NCBI RefSeq assembly: GCF_011050365.1
Contig: NZ_DRFV01000015.1
Location: forward strand, 232,586-296,585
Direction of reading: 5' to 3'
DNA from: Pseudohongiella sp.
GTDB lineage: Bacteria > Pseudomonadota > Gammaproteobacteria > Pseudomonadales > Pseudohongiellaceae
DNA: 64,000 nucleotides
Positions 36,566 to 44,775 of this stretch are shown piece after piece. The position numbers and the translations under genes are program-made. The notes below the pieces were generated by a model that made no database searches, was not told where the DNA came from, and saw nothing but the letters and a program-made list of their open reading frames with translations. Within the stretch, counting starts at the first letter, position 1; the number at the start of each line of letters is the position of its first letter.

Positions 36566-36595
36566 ATGATACTTTAAGTGGGCTGTTATGGGCAA
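36566..36595 (-). promoter_or_regulatory. Sigma-70 promoter for rubA-metG
   Basis: On the minus strand TTGCCC (36595-36590) and TATCAT (36571-36566) are 18 nt apart. The predicted start site is near 36559, about 57 nt before the rubredoxin ATG. Confidence 0.5.
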
Positions 36596-36655
36596 AAGCC
36601 CTGTCCGTGCTAAACTGCGCGCTTCCCCTGCTAAACGGCTTAAAGCGATCAACGC

Positions 36656-37264
36656 GTGAAAGAATTCTATGTGGTGCTGGTAACAATCTCACTGGTCAAT
36701 TGCATCAGTCTCAGTCGTCTCACCGGCCCTGCCAGTTGGTCAGGACGTCCCGGCCAATGGCGCCCCTCTGTCAGTAATCCGGGCGCAGTGACGGTATTTA
36801 CCGTCAGCATGGCCGCGTTGCTGGTCGCCAATACCCTGTTCACCGCCGGTACCCTGACCATGACAGCGATGGTCACCGGGCTCAGCATGCCCCCGCTGCT
36901 GATCGTCACCCTCGGCTTTATCAGCACAGCGCTGATGTTGTTACCGCTGACCACCTGGATTGGTCGTCGATATCCGCAACCCGGTCGCCGCTTAAGGCTC
37001 CTGTTGCCTGTTGCCGGGGCTGAATGTGCCATATTGACCAGTCTGCTGATCCTCGCCCACCCCGACTCCGGACTCGGCGCAACACTGCTATGGTCACTTT
37101 GCGCTGGCGCCGGTCTTATCCTCATGATAACGATTTTCGGAGGTCTGCGCTTGCGAATGGCAGTGTCCGATGCGCCTGCAGCATGGCGGGGACTGCCACA
37201 GGAACTGGTGACCGCCGGTATTCTGGCACTGGCGTTACTCAGTCCTGTCGGGGCCATGATATGA
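36656..37264 (+). CDS. RnfA-like membrane protein of a reduced Rnf complex
   Basis: Six-helix membrane protein of 202 residues with a GTG start. It resembles RnfA/RsxA at both ends: N-terminal [22 protein letters not shown] (RnfA has LVNNFVLVKFLGLCPF) and C-terminal [30 protein letters not shown]. By eye, the first of the two cysteines that hold the intramembrane iron-sulfur site in RnfA/RnfE is replaced (GPASW for GLCPF), while the second is kept (AGAECAIL). First gene of a coupled operon with rnfB; the stop overlaps the rnfB ATG by 4 nt. It could instead be called RnfE-like, since the two are paralogues. Confidence 0.75.
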   Translation: MKEFYVVLVTISLVNCISLSRLTGPASWSGRPGQWRPSVSNPGAVTVFTVSMAALLVANTLFTAGTLTMTAMVTGLSMPPLLIVTLGFISTALMLLPLTTWIGRRYPQPGRRLRLLLPVAGAECAILTSLLILAHPDSGLGATLLWSLCAGAGLILMITIFGGLRLRMAVSDAPAAWRGLPQELVTAGILALALLSPVGAMI

Positions 37265-37806
37265 CGGCGTTGGCTATCACCATCGTGGCCACATGTGTGG
37301 CCCTGCTCGCCTCAGTATGTCTGGTGTTGCGCATTCGACTCGCAGTCACACCAGACAGTGACAACAGTCAGCAGATACTGGTGGAGCGAATTAACGCAGT
37401 GCTACCACAGACTCAGTGTGGGCAGTGCGGCTACCCCGGCTGTCGTCCATACGCCGAAGCGATAGCCACTGGCGTCGCCATCAATCGCTGTCCGCCCGGT
37501 GGCGCCGATACCATCACGCGGTTGGCAAGCCTGCTGGAGCAACGGGAACTGCCGCTGGACTCGCGTCATGGCAGTGAAACTCCCCGCAAGGTGGCGTTTA
37601 TCCGTGAGGCAGAGTGCATTGGTTGCACCAAATGTATTCAGGCTTGTCCGGTAGACGCCATCATCGGCGCGCCAAAACGTATGCATACGGTGATCGAGCG
37701 AGACTGTACCGGATGTGATTTATGCGTGGCGCCCTGCCCGGTCGACTGCATTGACATGTTGCCGGCGCCGGCCACCTTCCAGCCCCTGACCTGGAGGCCG
37801 TCATGA
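37261..37806 (+). CDS. rnfB: Rnf electron transport complex iron-sulfur subunit RnfB
   Basis: Iron-sulfur protein of 181 residues. An N-terminal membrane helix (1-27) is followed by the four-cysteine motif C-x2-C-x4-C-x16-C of the RnfB domain ([11 protein letters not shown], then NRC). Two 4Fe-4S ferredoxin motifs follow ([12 protein letters not shown] and [12 protein letters not shown]). All cluster ligands appear intact. ATGA overlaps couple it to genes on both sides. It is the best-conserved member of this otherwise reduced set. Confidence 0.92.
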   Translation: MTALAITIVATCVALLASVCLVLRIRLAVTPDSDNSQQILVERINAVLPQTQCGQCGYPGCRPYAEAIATGVAINRCPPGGADTITRLASLLEQRELPLDSRHGSETPRKVAFIREAECIGCTKCIQACPVDAIIGAPKRMHTVIERDCTGCDLCVAPCPVDCIDMLPAPATFQPLTWRPS

Positions 37807-38336
37807 GCAACCCAGTGCGTGACTGCATTCGCTGCGACTTCTGCGCTGCCGTGTGTCCGGAGCAACTGCAGCCGCAACAACTCTATGCCTTCAGCCGGTT
37901 TCAGCAACATGAACAGGCAAAACAGTTTGACCTGCTGCAGTGTTCGGAATGTGGCGCCTGCGAAACCGTCTGCCCGAGTCATTTGCCATTGCTGGATCTT
38001 TTTCGCGCGGAGAAAACCGCATTGCACGCGCAAGAACAGGCCGATGCGGAAGCCACACACTGGCAACAACGCTTCCAGCGCCACCAGGCTCGAAACCAGC
38101 ATGAGGCCATAGCCCAGCAGGAGCGCAAATTGCAGAAATTGCAGGCCAAGGGCAACGATTTGGCTGCTGGCAAAGCCATCTCCAGGCCGGTTCAGCAAGC
38201 TGACCCCGATACAACACCGGTAAACGCCAAAACTCCGGAGCAAATCCAGGCTGAGATAGCCGCTGCCGTCGCGCGGACACGTGCCCGCAAGGCCGCACTG
38301 CAAAAGCAGAATGAGTCACCGGAGAAAAAGTCTTGA
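37803..38336 (+). CDS. RnfC-like protein reduced to its iron-sulfur C-terminal region
   Basis: A 177-residue protein matching only the part of RnfC that carries two 4Fe-4S sites ([12 protein letters not shown] at 8-19, [12 protein letters not shown] at about 47-58, and the phrase [17 protein letters not shown]), followed by a charged helical tail (about 70-177). Full RnfC has some 350 residues before this point, forming the NADH- and FMN-binding part; nothing of it is present upstream in any frame. The ATG overlaps the rnfB stop by 4 nt, so the short form is the designed product, not a broken gene. Confidence 0.82.
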   Translation: MSNPVRDCIRCDFCAAVCPEQLQPQQLYAFSRFQQHEQAKQFDLLQCSECGACETVCPSHLPLLDLFRAEKTALHAQEQADAEATHWQQRFQRHQARNQHEAIAQQERKLQKLQAKGNDLAAGKAISRPVQQADPDTTPVNAKTPEQIQAEIAAAVARTRARKAALQKQNESPEKKS

Positions 38337-39172
38337 GCACGGTCATGGCCCCCAAACCAACGGCGACACGCAGTCTCAGTACAGCCGGCATCATGGTAAC
38401 GACCCTGATTGCGTTGACGCCCGCCGTCGCCCTGCAGCTTTGGTTTGCCGGCGCAGCCTGGGCGCTGACACTGAGTATGAGTTGCGCGCTGGCGCTGCTG
38501 CTGGAGGCTGTGGCTCTGCGTCTTCGTGGTCGCCCGGTCGGGTATCATTTGCAGGATGGCAGTGTGCTGGTGACCGCAGTGTTGTTATCGCTTTTCTTGC
38601 CAATCTGGGCGCCATGGTGGCTCACTGCATCCGGTATCGCCCTGGCGGTTGTCGTGGGCAAACATATTTACGGCGGCCTGGGACAGAACCTGTTCAATCC
38701 GGTATTACTGGCATACCTGGGACTATCGGTGCTGTTCGCGGATCACATGGGCAATGATATCAGTTCAATGTCCGACAGCGCGCTATTTCATCTGTACGCC
38801 TTGACCTTCGCGCTTCTGGCGGGCGGCGTATATCTGTTATTGCGAGGCATCATAAGCTGGCACATCCCGGCCACAATGCTGTTGGCAACGGGCCTGCTAT
38901 CTTATGTGTTCGACCTGGCACTGAGCGGCAGTGTCGCCATGCTTGCCGCATTTTTCCTGGCCACTGATCCGGTAACTTCACCTGGCACCCGAACCGGCAA
39001 ACTGGTGTTCGGACTAATGATAGCCACTATCAGCGTGGCCCTTGGCACATGGCTGACCTACCCCGTTGCCGTTGCCGCAGCAGGGCTGCTGATGAACGCG
39101 GCGGTGCCGGCACTGGATCATATTCTCAGGCCAGCGCGAAAACCAAAACAGCAGCAGGAGAATGCACAATGA
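38333..39172 (+). CDS. RnfD-like membrane protein lacking the flavin-attachment region
   Basis: Membrane protein of 279 residues with about eight helices. Family hallmarks are DGSVLVTAVLLSLFLP, GKHIYGGLGQNLFNPVLLAYL and AAFFLATDPVTSPGT. Standard RnfD has about 350 residues; the missing stretch lies after position 145, where the usual SGAT motif carrying covalent FMN should be. A TTG start at 38333 is 8 nt after GGAG and overlaps the previous stop; an ATG at 38345 is an alternative. Confidence 0.82.
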   Translation: MSTVMAPKPTATRSLSTAGIMVTTLIALTPAVALQLWFAGAAWALTLSMSCALALLLEAVALRLRGRPVGYHLQDGSVLVTAVLLSLFLPIWAPWWLTASGIALAVVVGKHIYGGLGQNLFNPVLLAYLGLSVLFADHMGNDISSMSDSALFHLYALTFALLAGGVYLLLRGIISWHIPATMLLATGLLSYVFDLALSGSVAMLAAFFLATDPVTSPGTRTGKLVFGLMIATISVALGTWLTYPVAVAAAGLLMNAAVPALDHILRPARKPKQQQENAQ

Positions 39173-39339
39173 CTGCCTTGTCTGGCGATCTGATAATGGT
39201 GTTAATACCGTTGACGTTTATCATGGCGGGCACCCTGTTAGCCGGGTATCGCCTGATTGCCGCCAGGAAAATTTCTCCTCCAGTCAACAACAGTATTGAT
39301 CCCGACATACGTGTGCGGGTGACGGGTAAAATCTCATGA
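39169..39339 (+). CDS. 56-residue single-span protein resembling the RnfE C-terminus
   Basis: One hydrophobic helix (about 7-28) and a short basic tail. The segment LIPLTFIMAGTLLAGYRLIAAR is similar by eye to the C-terminal end of RnfE/RsxE ([21 protein letters not shown]). It is coupled by 4-nt ATGA overlaps to the rnfD-like gene before and nth after. Whether it is a relic of RnfE or a small subunit in its own right cannot be told from sequence alone. Confidence 0.65.
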   Translation: MTALSGDLIMVLIPLTFIMAGTLLAGYRLIAARKISPPVNNSIDPDIRVRVTGKIS

Positions 39340-39974
39340 ACAGGGAAAAACGTCTGGAGATTTTCAGACGACTGCACGCGGAGAACCCTAATCCGGTGAC
39401 AGAGCTCGAATACAGTTCAACATTTGAGCTTCTGATTTCAGTTATCCTGTCAGCACAGGCTACCGACGTGGGCGTTAACAAGGCTACCCGCAAGCTTTAC
39501 CGGGATGCCAATACGCCAGCGGCGATTCTGGCGCTGGGCGTGGATGGCCTGAAGTCCTACATCAAGAGTATCGGCCTGTTTAACACCAAGGCGGAAAATA
39601 TTATCAAAACCTGCGCGGCACTGATTGAACGACACGATTCGGTAGTGCCGGATACGCGCGAAGCATTGGAAGCACTGCCCGGCGTCGGACGCAAGACCGC
39701 CAATGTAGTGCTCAACACCGCTTTTCGGCAGGCGGCCATGGCGGTTGACACTCATATTTTCAGAGTCTCAAACCGAACCGGCATTGCACCCGGCAAAAAT
39801 GTCCTGGAAGTAGAAAAAAGACTGATGCGCATGGTGCCCGCAGACTATCTGCTGGATGCACATCATTGGTTGATACTGCATGGCAGGTATATCTGTATAT
39901 CACGCAAGCCGCGTTGCGCAGCTTGCGTGATTTATGATTTATGCGAATACCGACAGAAAACACCTGTCGACTGA
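39336..39974 (+). CDS. nth: Endonuclease III
   Basis: DNA glycosylase/AP lyase for oxidised pyrimidines. It has 212 residues with the helix-hairpin-helix ALPGVGRKTANVVLNTAF, catalytic lysine at K in GRKTAN, aspartate in MAVDTHIFRVSNR, and a C-terminal 4Fe-4S loop C-x6-C-x2-C-x5-C (CISRKPRCAACVIYDLC). nth follows rnf genes in many gammaproteobacteria, which supports descent of the reduced unit from a normal rnf operon. Confidence 0.97.
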   Translation: MNREKRLEIFRRLHAENPNPVTELEYSSTFELLISVILSAQATDVGVNKATRKLYRDANTPAAILALGVDGLKSYIKSIGLFNTKAENIIKTCAALIERHDSVVPDTREALEALPGVGRKTANVVLNTAFRQAAMAVDTHIFRVSNRTGIAPGKNVLEVEKRLMRMVPADYLLDAHHWLILHGRYICISRKPRCAACVIYDLCEYRQKTPVD

Positions 39975-39989
39975 CGCGCTAACCGCGTA

Positions 39990-40799
39990 TTAGCGGTTTC
40001 GCGGACCTGACGGGGCATGCGCCGGCAATGCCGGCAACGACCCTACCATGCCGTCTGGTCGTGCCTTCGCCAGCATGCGTTGATATGCCGGGCGCGCCTG
40101 TACTTTCTCCATCCAGGCACTGAGCTGAGGGAACAGACTCGCATCCACAATGTTGAGCTGGAAGGCAAAGTTCAGTGGAAATAACATCATGATATCTGCC
40201 GCCGAAAACTCATCACCGCCAAACCATGGCTTTTCCGACAGAAAATTTTCTGCAAACTGAACAACCTGTTCGGAGTCAACCAATGGCGAGCGCTGTGTTG
40301 GCGGCTGGATCTGCCAGACCCGATAGTCAGCGATTGCGCGCGCTGCCAGTGAACCTTCAGAGTAATGCATCCACAGAAGGTGGGTGGCAAAATCCGGCGA
40401 CGTCAGAGGCGGCACCAGCTCACCCTCGCCATGGCGCGCCAGAATCATCTCAATGATGGCGCCTGACTCAACCAGCACCTGATCCCCGTAGGTGACCGTT
40501 GGTGCGACCGGCATGCTCGGATTGATAGCGCGAATGGCAGCCATCGACGCCATTAGATCACCGCGTTCAAAGGCCAGGGTATATGGCAGACCGAGCTCTT
40601 CCATCAGCCATACCAGGCGCTCTGACCGGCGTCCCTCAAGATGGTAGATGGTAAATTCCGGCATCGGCATCGCGCCCTGATTTTCGGCGCTTTGCGCGGA
40701 TGCAGGACTGGCCGGTGCCAGCGAGACCAGACCGGCAATACCAAGCCCTAACAGGCCGGCCATAATCCGCGATCTTACTGGTTTGTGTTTATTGTCCAT
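39990..40799 (-). CDS. Glutathione S-transferase-like protein with a signal peptide
   Basis: From the ATG at 40799 (8 nt after GGAG) the product has 269 residues. A Sec signal peptide (basic MDNKHKPVRSR, hydrophobic 12-29, cleavage after ASA at about 35) precedes a two-domain GST fold: thioredoxin-like N domain (FTIYHLEGRRSERLVWLMEELGLPY, VLVESGAIIEMILARHG) and helical C domain (GGDEFSAADIMMLFPL). GSTs are usually cytosolic, so export is unusual. It ends convergently with nth. Confidence 0.85.
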   Translation of the reverse strand: MDNKHKPVRSRIMAGLLGLGIAGLVSLAPASPASAQSAENQGAMPMPEFTIYHLEGRRSERLVWLMEELGLPYTLAFERGDLMASMAAIRAINPSMPVAPTVTYGDQVLVESGAIIEMILARHGEGELVPPLTSPDFATHLLWMHYSEGSLAARAIADYRVWQIQPPTQRSPLVDSEQVVQFAENFLSEKPWFGGDEFSAADIMMLFPLNFAFQLNIVDASLFPQLSAWMEKVQARPAYQRMLAKARPDGMVGSLPALPAHAPSGPRNR

Positions 40800-40919
40800 A
40801 TGTCTGCTCCATTGTTTAACGTTTCCATTGTCCGCATGCGATCCCCGGCGAAACCGGCAGTGACCAACACGCGACGAATATGTCAAAGCCATCGTAGCTC
40901 AGTCATCGGCCAGATGCCA

Positions 40920-41468
40920 TCATGCTGACTGTTGAGCCAGTGCCTCCAGGGCTTCACCGGTCAGGCGCTGCACGGTCCATTCATCCATCGGTACCGCACC
41001 GATTGAGCGGTAGAACCGGATCGCAGGCTCATTCCAGTCCAGTACCGACCATTCCAGGCGGCCACAATGACGTTCCCGGGTGAGCGCAGCGAGATAGGAC
41101 AGCAGTGCCTTGCCGATGCCTCTGCCGCGCATCTCAGTGAGTACAAAGAGATCTTCCAGATAGATACCGGGGCGACCGAGAAATGTGGAGAAATTATGAA
41201 AAAACAGAGCAAAGCCCACGGGTTTATGCTCCCATTCAGCAATAATAACCTCAGCCACGGGGTGTCGACCGAACAGATATTCGGTAAACAACGCTTCGGT
41301 CGCTACGACTTCATGCAGCAATTTTTCGTAGATCGCCAGCTCACGGACAAACTTCAGAATGACGGGCACATCGCTGGCAAGTGCCGGTCGGATGGTGAGG
41401 TTTTCATTTATGCGTTTCACGGTATCGGGGTCTCTTTCAGAGGCGTTGGTATTGTTTTGCTCAGGCAA
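40920..41468 (-). CDS. GNAT family N-acetyltransferase (SSAT-like)
   Basis: Acetyltransferase of about 182 residues. The acetyl-CoA loop is in RGRGIGKALLSYLA; the phrases FALFFHNFSTFLGRPGIYLEDLFV and LEWSVLDWNEPAIRFYRSIGAVPMDEWT mark the diamine acetyltransferase-like branch. The start is uncertain: a TTG at 41468 overlaps the exporter gene by 8 nt, and a GTG at 41420 begins just before the conserved fold. The tight overlap puts it in the same transcript as the exporter, though such GNAT genes also occur alone. Confidence 0.85.
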   Translation of the reverse strand: MPEQNNTNASERDPDTVKRINENLTIRPALASDVPVILKFVRELAIYEKLLHEVVATEALFTEYLFGRHPVAEVIIAEWEHKPVGFALFFHNFSTFLGRPGIYLEDLFVLTEMRGRGIGKALLSYLAALTRERHCGRLEWSVLDWNEPAIRFYRSIGAVPMDEWTVQRLTGEALEALAQQSA

Positions 41469-43530
41469 GGCGGATTACCCGGTCGGCCATCTCCAACGGC
41501 GCTGGCCGATGGGTGACAAACACAACGGTAGCGTTCAGATCACGAAGCTGACTGAGTATTTTCGCCTCGGTGTCAGGATCCAGATTAGCAGTGGCTTCGT
41601 CAAGGAAAACAAAACGGGTCTGTTTGTAAAACGCCCTTGCAAGCAATATGCGCTGACCCTGCCCGGCAGACATGATCGACCCCATGTCACCGATCAGACT
41701 ATTGAACCCCATGGGCAGACGACTGACAAAATCAGCAATTTGTGCCATCCCGGCAACCTGCTGCAACAGCTTGTGATCAACGTCATCAGCAAACAGGGTA
41801 ATATTGTCGAGGATAGTGCCTGACAGCAATTGGTCCCCTTGCAGCACTCCCGCGCAGCCGTCCCGAAACTGGCGCAGACCGAAATGCCTGATGTCCGTGT
41901 CACCGAGGTACACCGATCCGCTGGTGGCAGGCAACAGACCGGCCATGAGTTTCATCAGGGTCGACTTGCCACAGCCGGACGGACCTGCGATGGCAATCAG
42001 TTCGCCCGGACGAATATCGACACTGATATTGCGCAAAACGGCATCGTTCATCCCCGGGTAGACATAACTCACTTGCGCCAGTCTCAGTCGACCGGCCACC
42101 GGTTTGCGAATCACCGGTAATTGCAAGGTGTCGGTTTCCTTTTCCGCACAAGTGATATCCGACACCCGTTCCAGCTGCAGCTTTACCAGTCGGATCTGCA
42201 CCAGCTTTTCCACAAATGAGCGGATGGAGGCTGAAAAATTACTCCTCAGTGCAATGAATGCGGTGAGAAAACCCAGAGTGATCTCACCGTCCAGCACCAG
42301 CAGCGCTGCAAGATAGATCACCAGGATATTCTCCAGCGCAAACAGCAGACCGTAGATTGCATCCAGATTCATGGTAAACCGCGTCAACGCCACCTGGGTA
42401 TTAATCTGTTCAGCATACAGGTTACGCCACAGGGCCAGACGCTGAAGCTCGCGACAATAAAATTTGATGATCTCAATGGTTCGCATGTTCTCCATCAGTC
42501 CGGTGCTGGTCTTGGCTTCAGCAACAATAATCTGCTCCTGCATGGTTTGAATTTTTGGTATCAATGCCAGTTTCAGGACAGTGACCAGAGCGACAAACCC
42601 GAGCACCACAAACGCCAGCAGGACACTGAAATAGAACATCACCGCCAACGTGATCAGGGCAAAAACACCATCAAGCACGACTGTCACCAGGTCCTCGGTG
42701 ATGATGCGCCTAATTTCACGTATGGAGCCAAATCGCGATACCAGGTCACCCACGTGACGTTTAGCGAAAAAATCAACGGGCAAACTCAGCAAATGCTGAA
42801 ACACATTGCCCGCCATCTGGAACCCGAGTTGATTGGAAAAATACAACTGCACGGTAGAGCGCGCAAAGGTCATTGCCACATTGCCCAGGGCCAGCAGCAA
42901 AAAACCGATCGCGAGAACGCCGATGATATCGCGATCCTGCTTGGCAAGGCCCTCATCAATCACCAGTTGCATGTAGAACGCGCTACCGATAGAAGCCAGT
43001 TGCAGAAACAGCGACAAAACAAATAGCTGCCCGATTGCGAGATAAAATCCCGGGTATGTACGAAACAGATCAGCCAGTCGCGACCTTCGTGTACCGGATC
43101 GTGAGCTGAACTCAAGGCCCGGCGTCAGTTCCAGAGCAACACCGGTGAAATGCCGACTGCACTCTGCCATTGAATAGCGCCGGGCTCCCACAGCAGGATC
43201 ATGAATAACAATACGTTTGCGTCCGACACTTTTGAGCACCACAAAATGTGTCATATCCCAGTGCAGTATCGCCGGGAGCTGCAGACTTTGCAGGTCTTCC
43301 AGCTCGAGCTTCAGAGGTCTCGTGGTGAGTTGCAGACTCTGGGCGGTCGTCATGACGTCCGACAGGCTTGCTCCGCGGGCCGATACCGGAAACTCACGAC
43401 GCAAACAGTTCAGGTCGATTTTGTAGCCAAAATACCCGGCCACCATGGCAACACAAGCCAGTCCGCACTCTGTCCGTTCCGCCTGCAATATCGCGGGTAA
43501 CCGGTTACCCCTGGCAAACAACTCGTACAT
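41461..43530 (-). CDS. C39-peptidase ABC exporter (bacteriocin/peptide exporter type)
   Basis: A 689-residue ATP-binding exporter. The N-terminal C39 peptidase domain (about 1-135) has an intact catalytic set: C in TECGLACVAM, H in MTHFVVL, D in IHDPAVG. Membrane domain at about 155-430. ABC domain has Walker A GPSGCGKSTLMK, signature MSAGQGQRILLARAF and Walker B FVFLDEATANLD. Such proteins cut double-glycine leaders while exporting peptides. No precursor peptide was recognised nearby. The ATG shares one base with the end of the HlyD gene and follows GGGAGG. Confidence 0.93.
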   Translation of the reverse strand: MYELFARGNRLPAILQAERTECGLACVAMVAGYFGYKIDLNCLRREFPVSARGASLSDVMTTAQSLQLTTRPLKLELEDLQSLQLPAILHWDMTHFVVLKSVGRKRIVIHDPAVGARRYSMAECSRHFTGVALELTPGLEFSSRSGTRRSRLADLFRTYPGFYLAIGQLFVLSLFLQLASIGSAFYMQLVIDEGLAKQDRDIIGVLAIGFLLLALGNVAMTFARSTVQLYFSNQLGFQMAGNVFQHLLSLPVDFFAKRHVGDLVSRFGSIREIRRIITEDLVTVVLDGVFALITLAVMFYFSVLLAFVVLGFVALVTVLKLALIPKIQTMQEQIIVAEAKTSTGLMENMRTIEIIKFYCRELQRLALWRNLYAEQINTQVALTRFTMNLDAIYGLLFALENILVIYLAALLVLDGEITLGFLTAFIALRSNFSASIRSFVEKLVQIRLVKLQLERVSDITCAEKETDTLQLPVIRKPVAGRLRLAQVSYVYPGMNDAVLRNISVDIRPGELIAIAGPSGCGKSTLMKLMAGLLPATSGSVYLGDTDIRHFGLRQFRDGCAGVLQGDQLLSGTILDNITLFADDVDHKLLQQVAGMAQIADFVSRLPMGFNSLIGDMGSIMSAGQGQRILLARAFYKQTRFVFLDEATANLDPDTEAKILSQLRDLNATVVFVTHRPAPLEMADRVIRLA

Positions 43531-44774
43531 TACATGCGCCTCCCAAGGCCGCTAAGCGGCGCAAGAAGTTTCTGCAACACTGTTTGCTCCCCGGTCACAA
43601 TGTCGGCAAAAAACTGCATGCCGGGCCTGAAACGGCTACCCTCCTGCCCGATCGGGCGCTGATCAGCTACACGTGCCCTGACCAGATAAACCGGTTCGCG
43701 CACATCCACGAGGAACAGATATTCACGAGGGTCCATCACGGAATCAGCTACGTTCAGGATCTGTGCCGGGAAACTGCCATAGGTCTGGGCCGGGTACGCA
43801 TCGTAGGAGATCATGACGTCCACGCCTTTGCCGACCTTGGCCAGGGCACTGGACGGTAGATACAACCATGCCTCCAACTCTTCCCCGATCTGCGATAGCG
43901 TCAGCACCGGTTCGCCGGGATCAACCACGTCACCTTCCCGCAGAAGCAGATTACTCACTGTACCGTCGCGCGAAGCGATAATGGTAGAACGGCGCCGGAC
44001 CTCAATTTCCTGTTTCCGCGCCAATAATTGTGACTGTGCATTATCCAGCACCAGTCTTTCTTCCTGCGCAAGCAGAGGCTGCATGCCTAGTTGCTGTTCG
44101 GTTTCCGATATGGCCTGCAAATGTCGGGCAATGGCCAGCGCCTTGGATTTTTCCTGCTGTTGCAGCAGATACAGCGCGGATGCTGATTGTCTGAATTCGC
44201 GTTGCGAGATAGTGCTGCGCCGATACAACTTGTTGCTGGCCTCATGATCCTGTTCTGACAGTGCGACCCGGCGCTGCAGAATGTCCTGTTCTTCTCTGAG
44301 CAGAACCAGCGCCGCCTGCATACCGGACAGTTGACGACGGATCAGCGACGCCTGTGCGTTGAAGCGTGTCTTCACGACACGTTGCCGGCGTAGCAACTGC
44401 TGCAGCTGAGTATCAATCTGTTGCAGAGCCAGATCCGCAAAGGCCTGTCCCTGCTGGTTGTACTGAGGATCAGACACCGTCGCCAACACGGTTCCCGCCT
44501 GCACAAATTCGCCGTTGCTGACAAATATTTCAGTCAACACGCCGGGGCTGCCAGCATATACCTTGACTTCGCCACCGGCCGGCACCAGGTGACCACGCAC
44601 CCGCTTTGTCTGTTTGATCTCCGCATTGGCAGCAAACGTGAGCAGGCAGGCAAACAGGACAAGCAGCATCAGCACCATCAGACGCACAGTTAACGGCTGA
44701 TAGAAAATGCGTTGACCAAATCGCACACCATGTTGCGCTGTCAGTACCTGCGGTCGAAACAAGCCGGTACTCAT
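43530..44774 (-). CDS. HlyD-family periplasmic adaptor
   Basis: Membrane fusion protein linking the exporter to an outer-membrane channel. It has 414 residues from the ATG at 44774; a TTG 18 nt upstream is possible. One membrane helix (about 25-47), a biotinyl-lipoyl-like segment (RGHLVPAGGEVKVYAGSPGVLTEIFVSNGEFVQAGTVLATV), a long coiled-coil hairpin (about 110-250) and a beta domain follow. No outer-membrane TolC gene is close by. Confidence 0.92.
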   Translation of the reverse strand: MSTGLFRPQVLTAQHGVRFGQRIFYQPLTVRLMVLMLLVLFACLLTFAANAEIKQTKRVRGHLVPAGGEVKVYAGSPGVLTEIFVSNGEFVQAGTVLATVSDPQYNQQGQAFADLALQQIDTQLQQLLRRQRVVKTRFNAQASLIRRQLSGMQAALVLLREEQDILQRRVALSEQDHEASNKLYRRSTISQREFRQSASALYLLQQQEKSKALAIARHLQAISETEQQLGMQPLLAQEERLVLDNAQSQLLARKQEIEVRRRSTIIASRDGTVSNLLLREGDVVDPGEPVLTLSQIGEELEAWLYLPSSALAKVGKGVDVMISYDAYPAQTYGSFPAQILNVADSVMDPREYLFLVDVREPVYLVRARVADQRPIGQEGSRFRPGMQFFADIVTGEQTVLQKLLAPLSGLGRRM

Positions 44775-44775
44775 A

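Noticed and set aside
39981..39998. AACCGC/GCGGTT hairpin between nth and the GST gene as a bidirectional terminator
   Set aside because: The stem is only 6 bp, there is no T-run on either strand, and it overlaps the GST stop codon.
40800..40919. TTGACA hexamer upstream of the exported GST gene as a promoter
   Set aside because: No acceptable -10 sequence lies 16-18 nt downstream.
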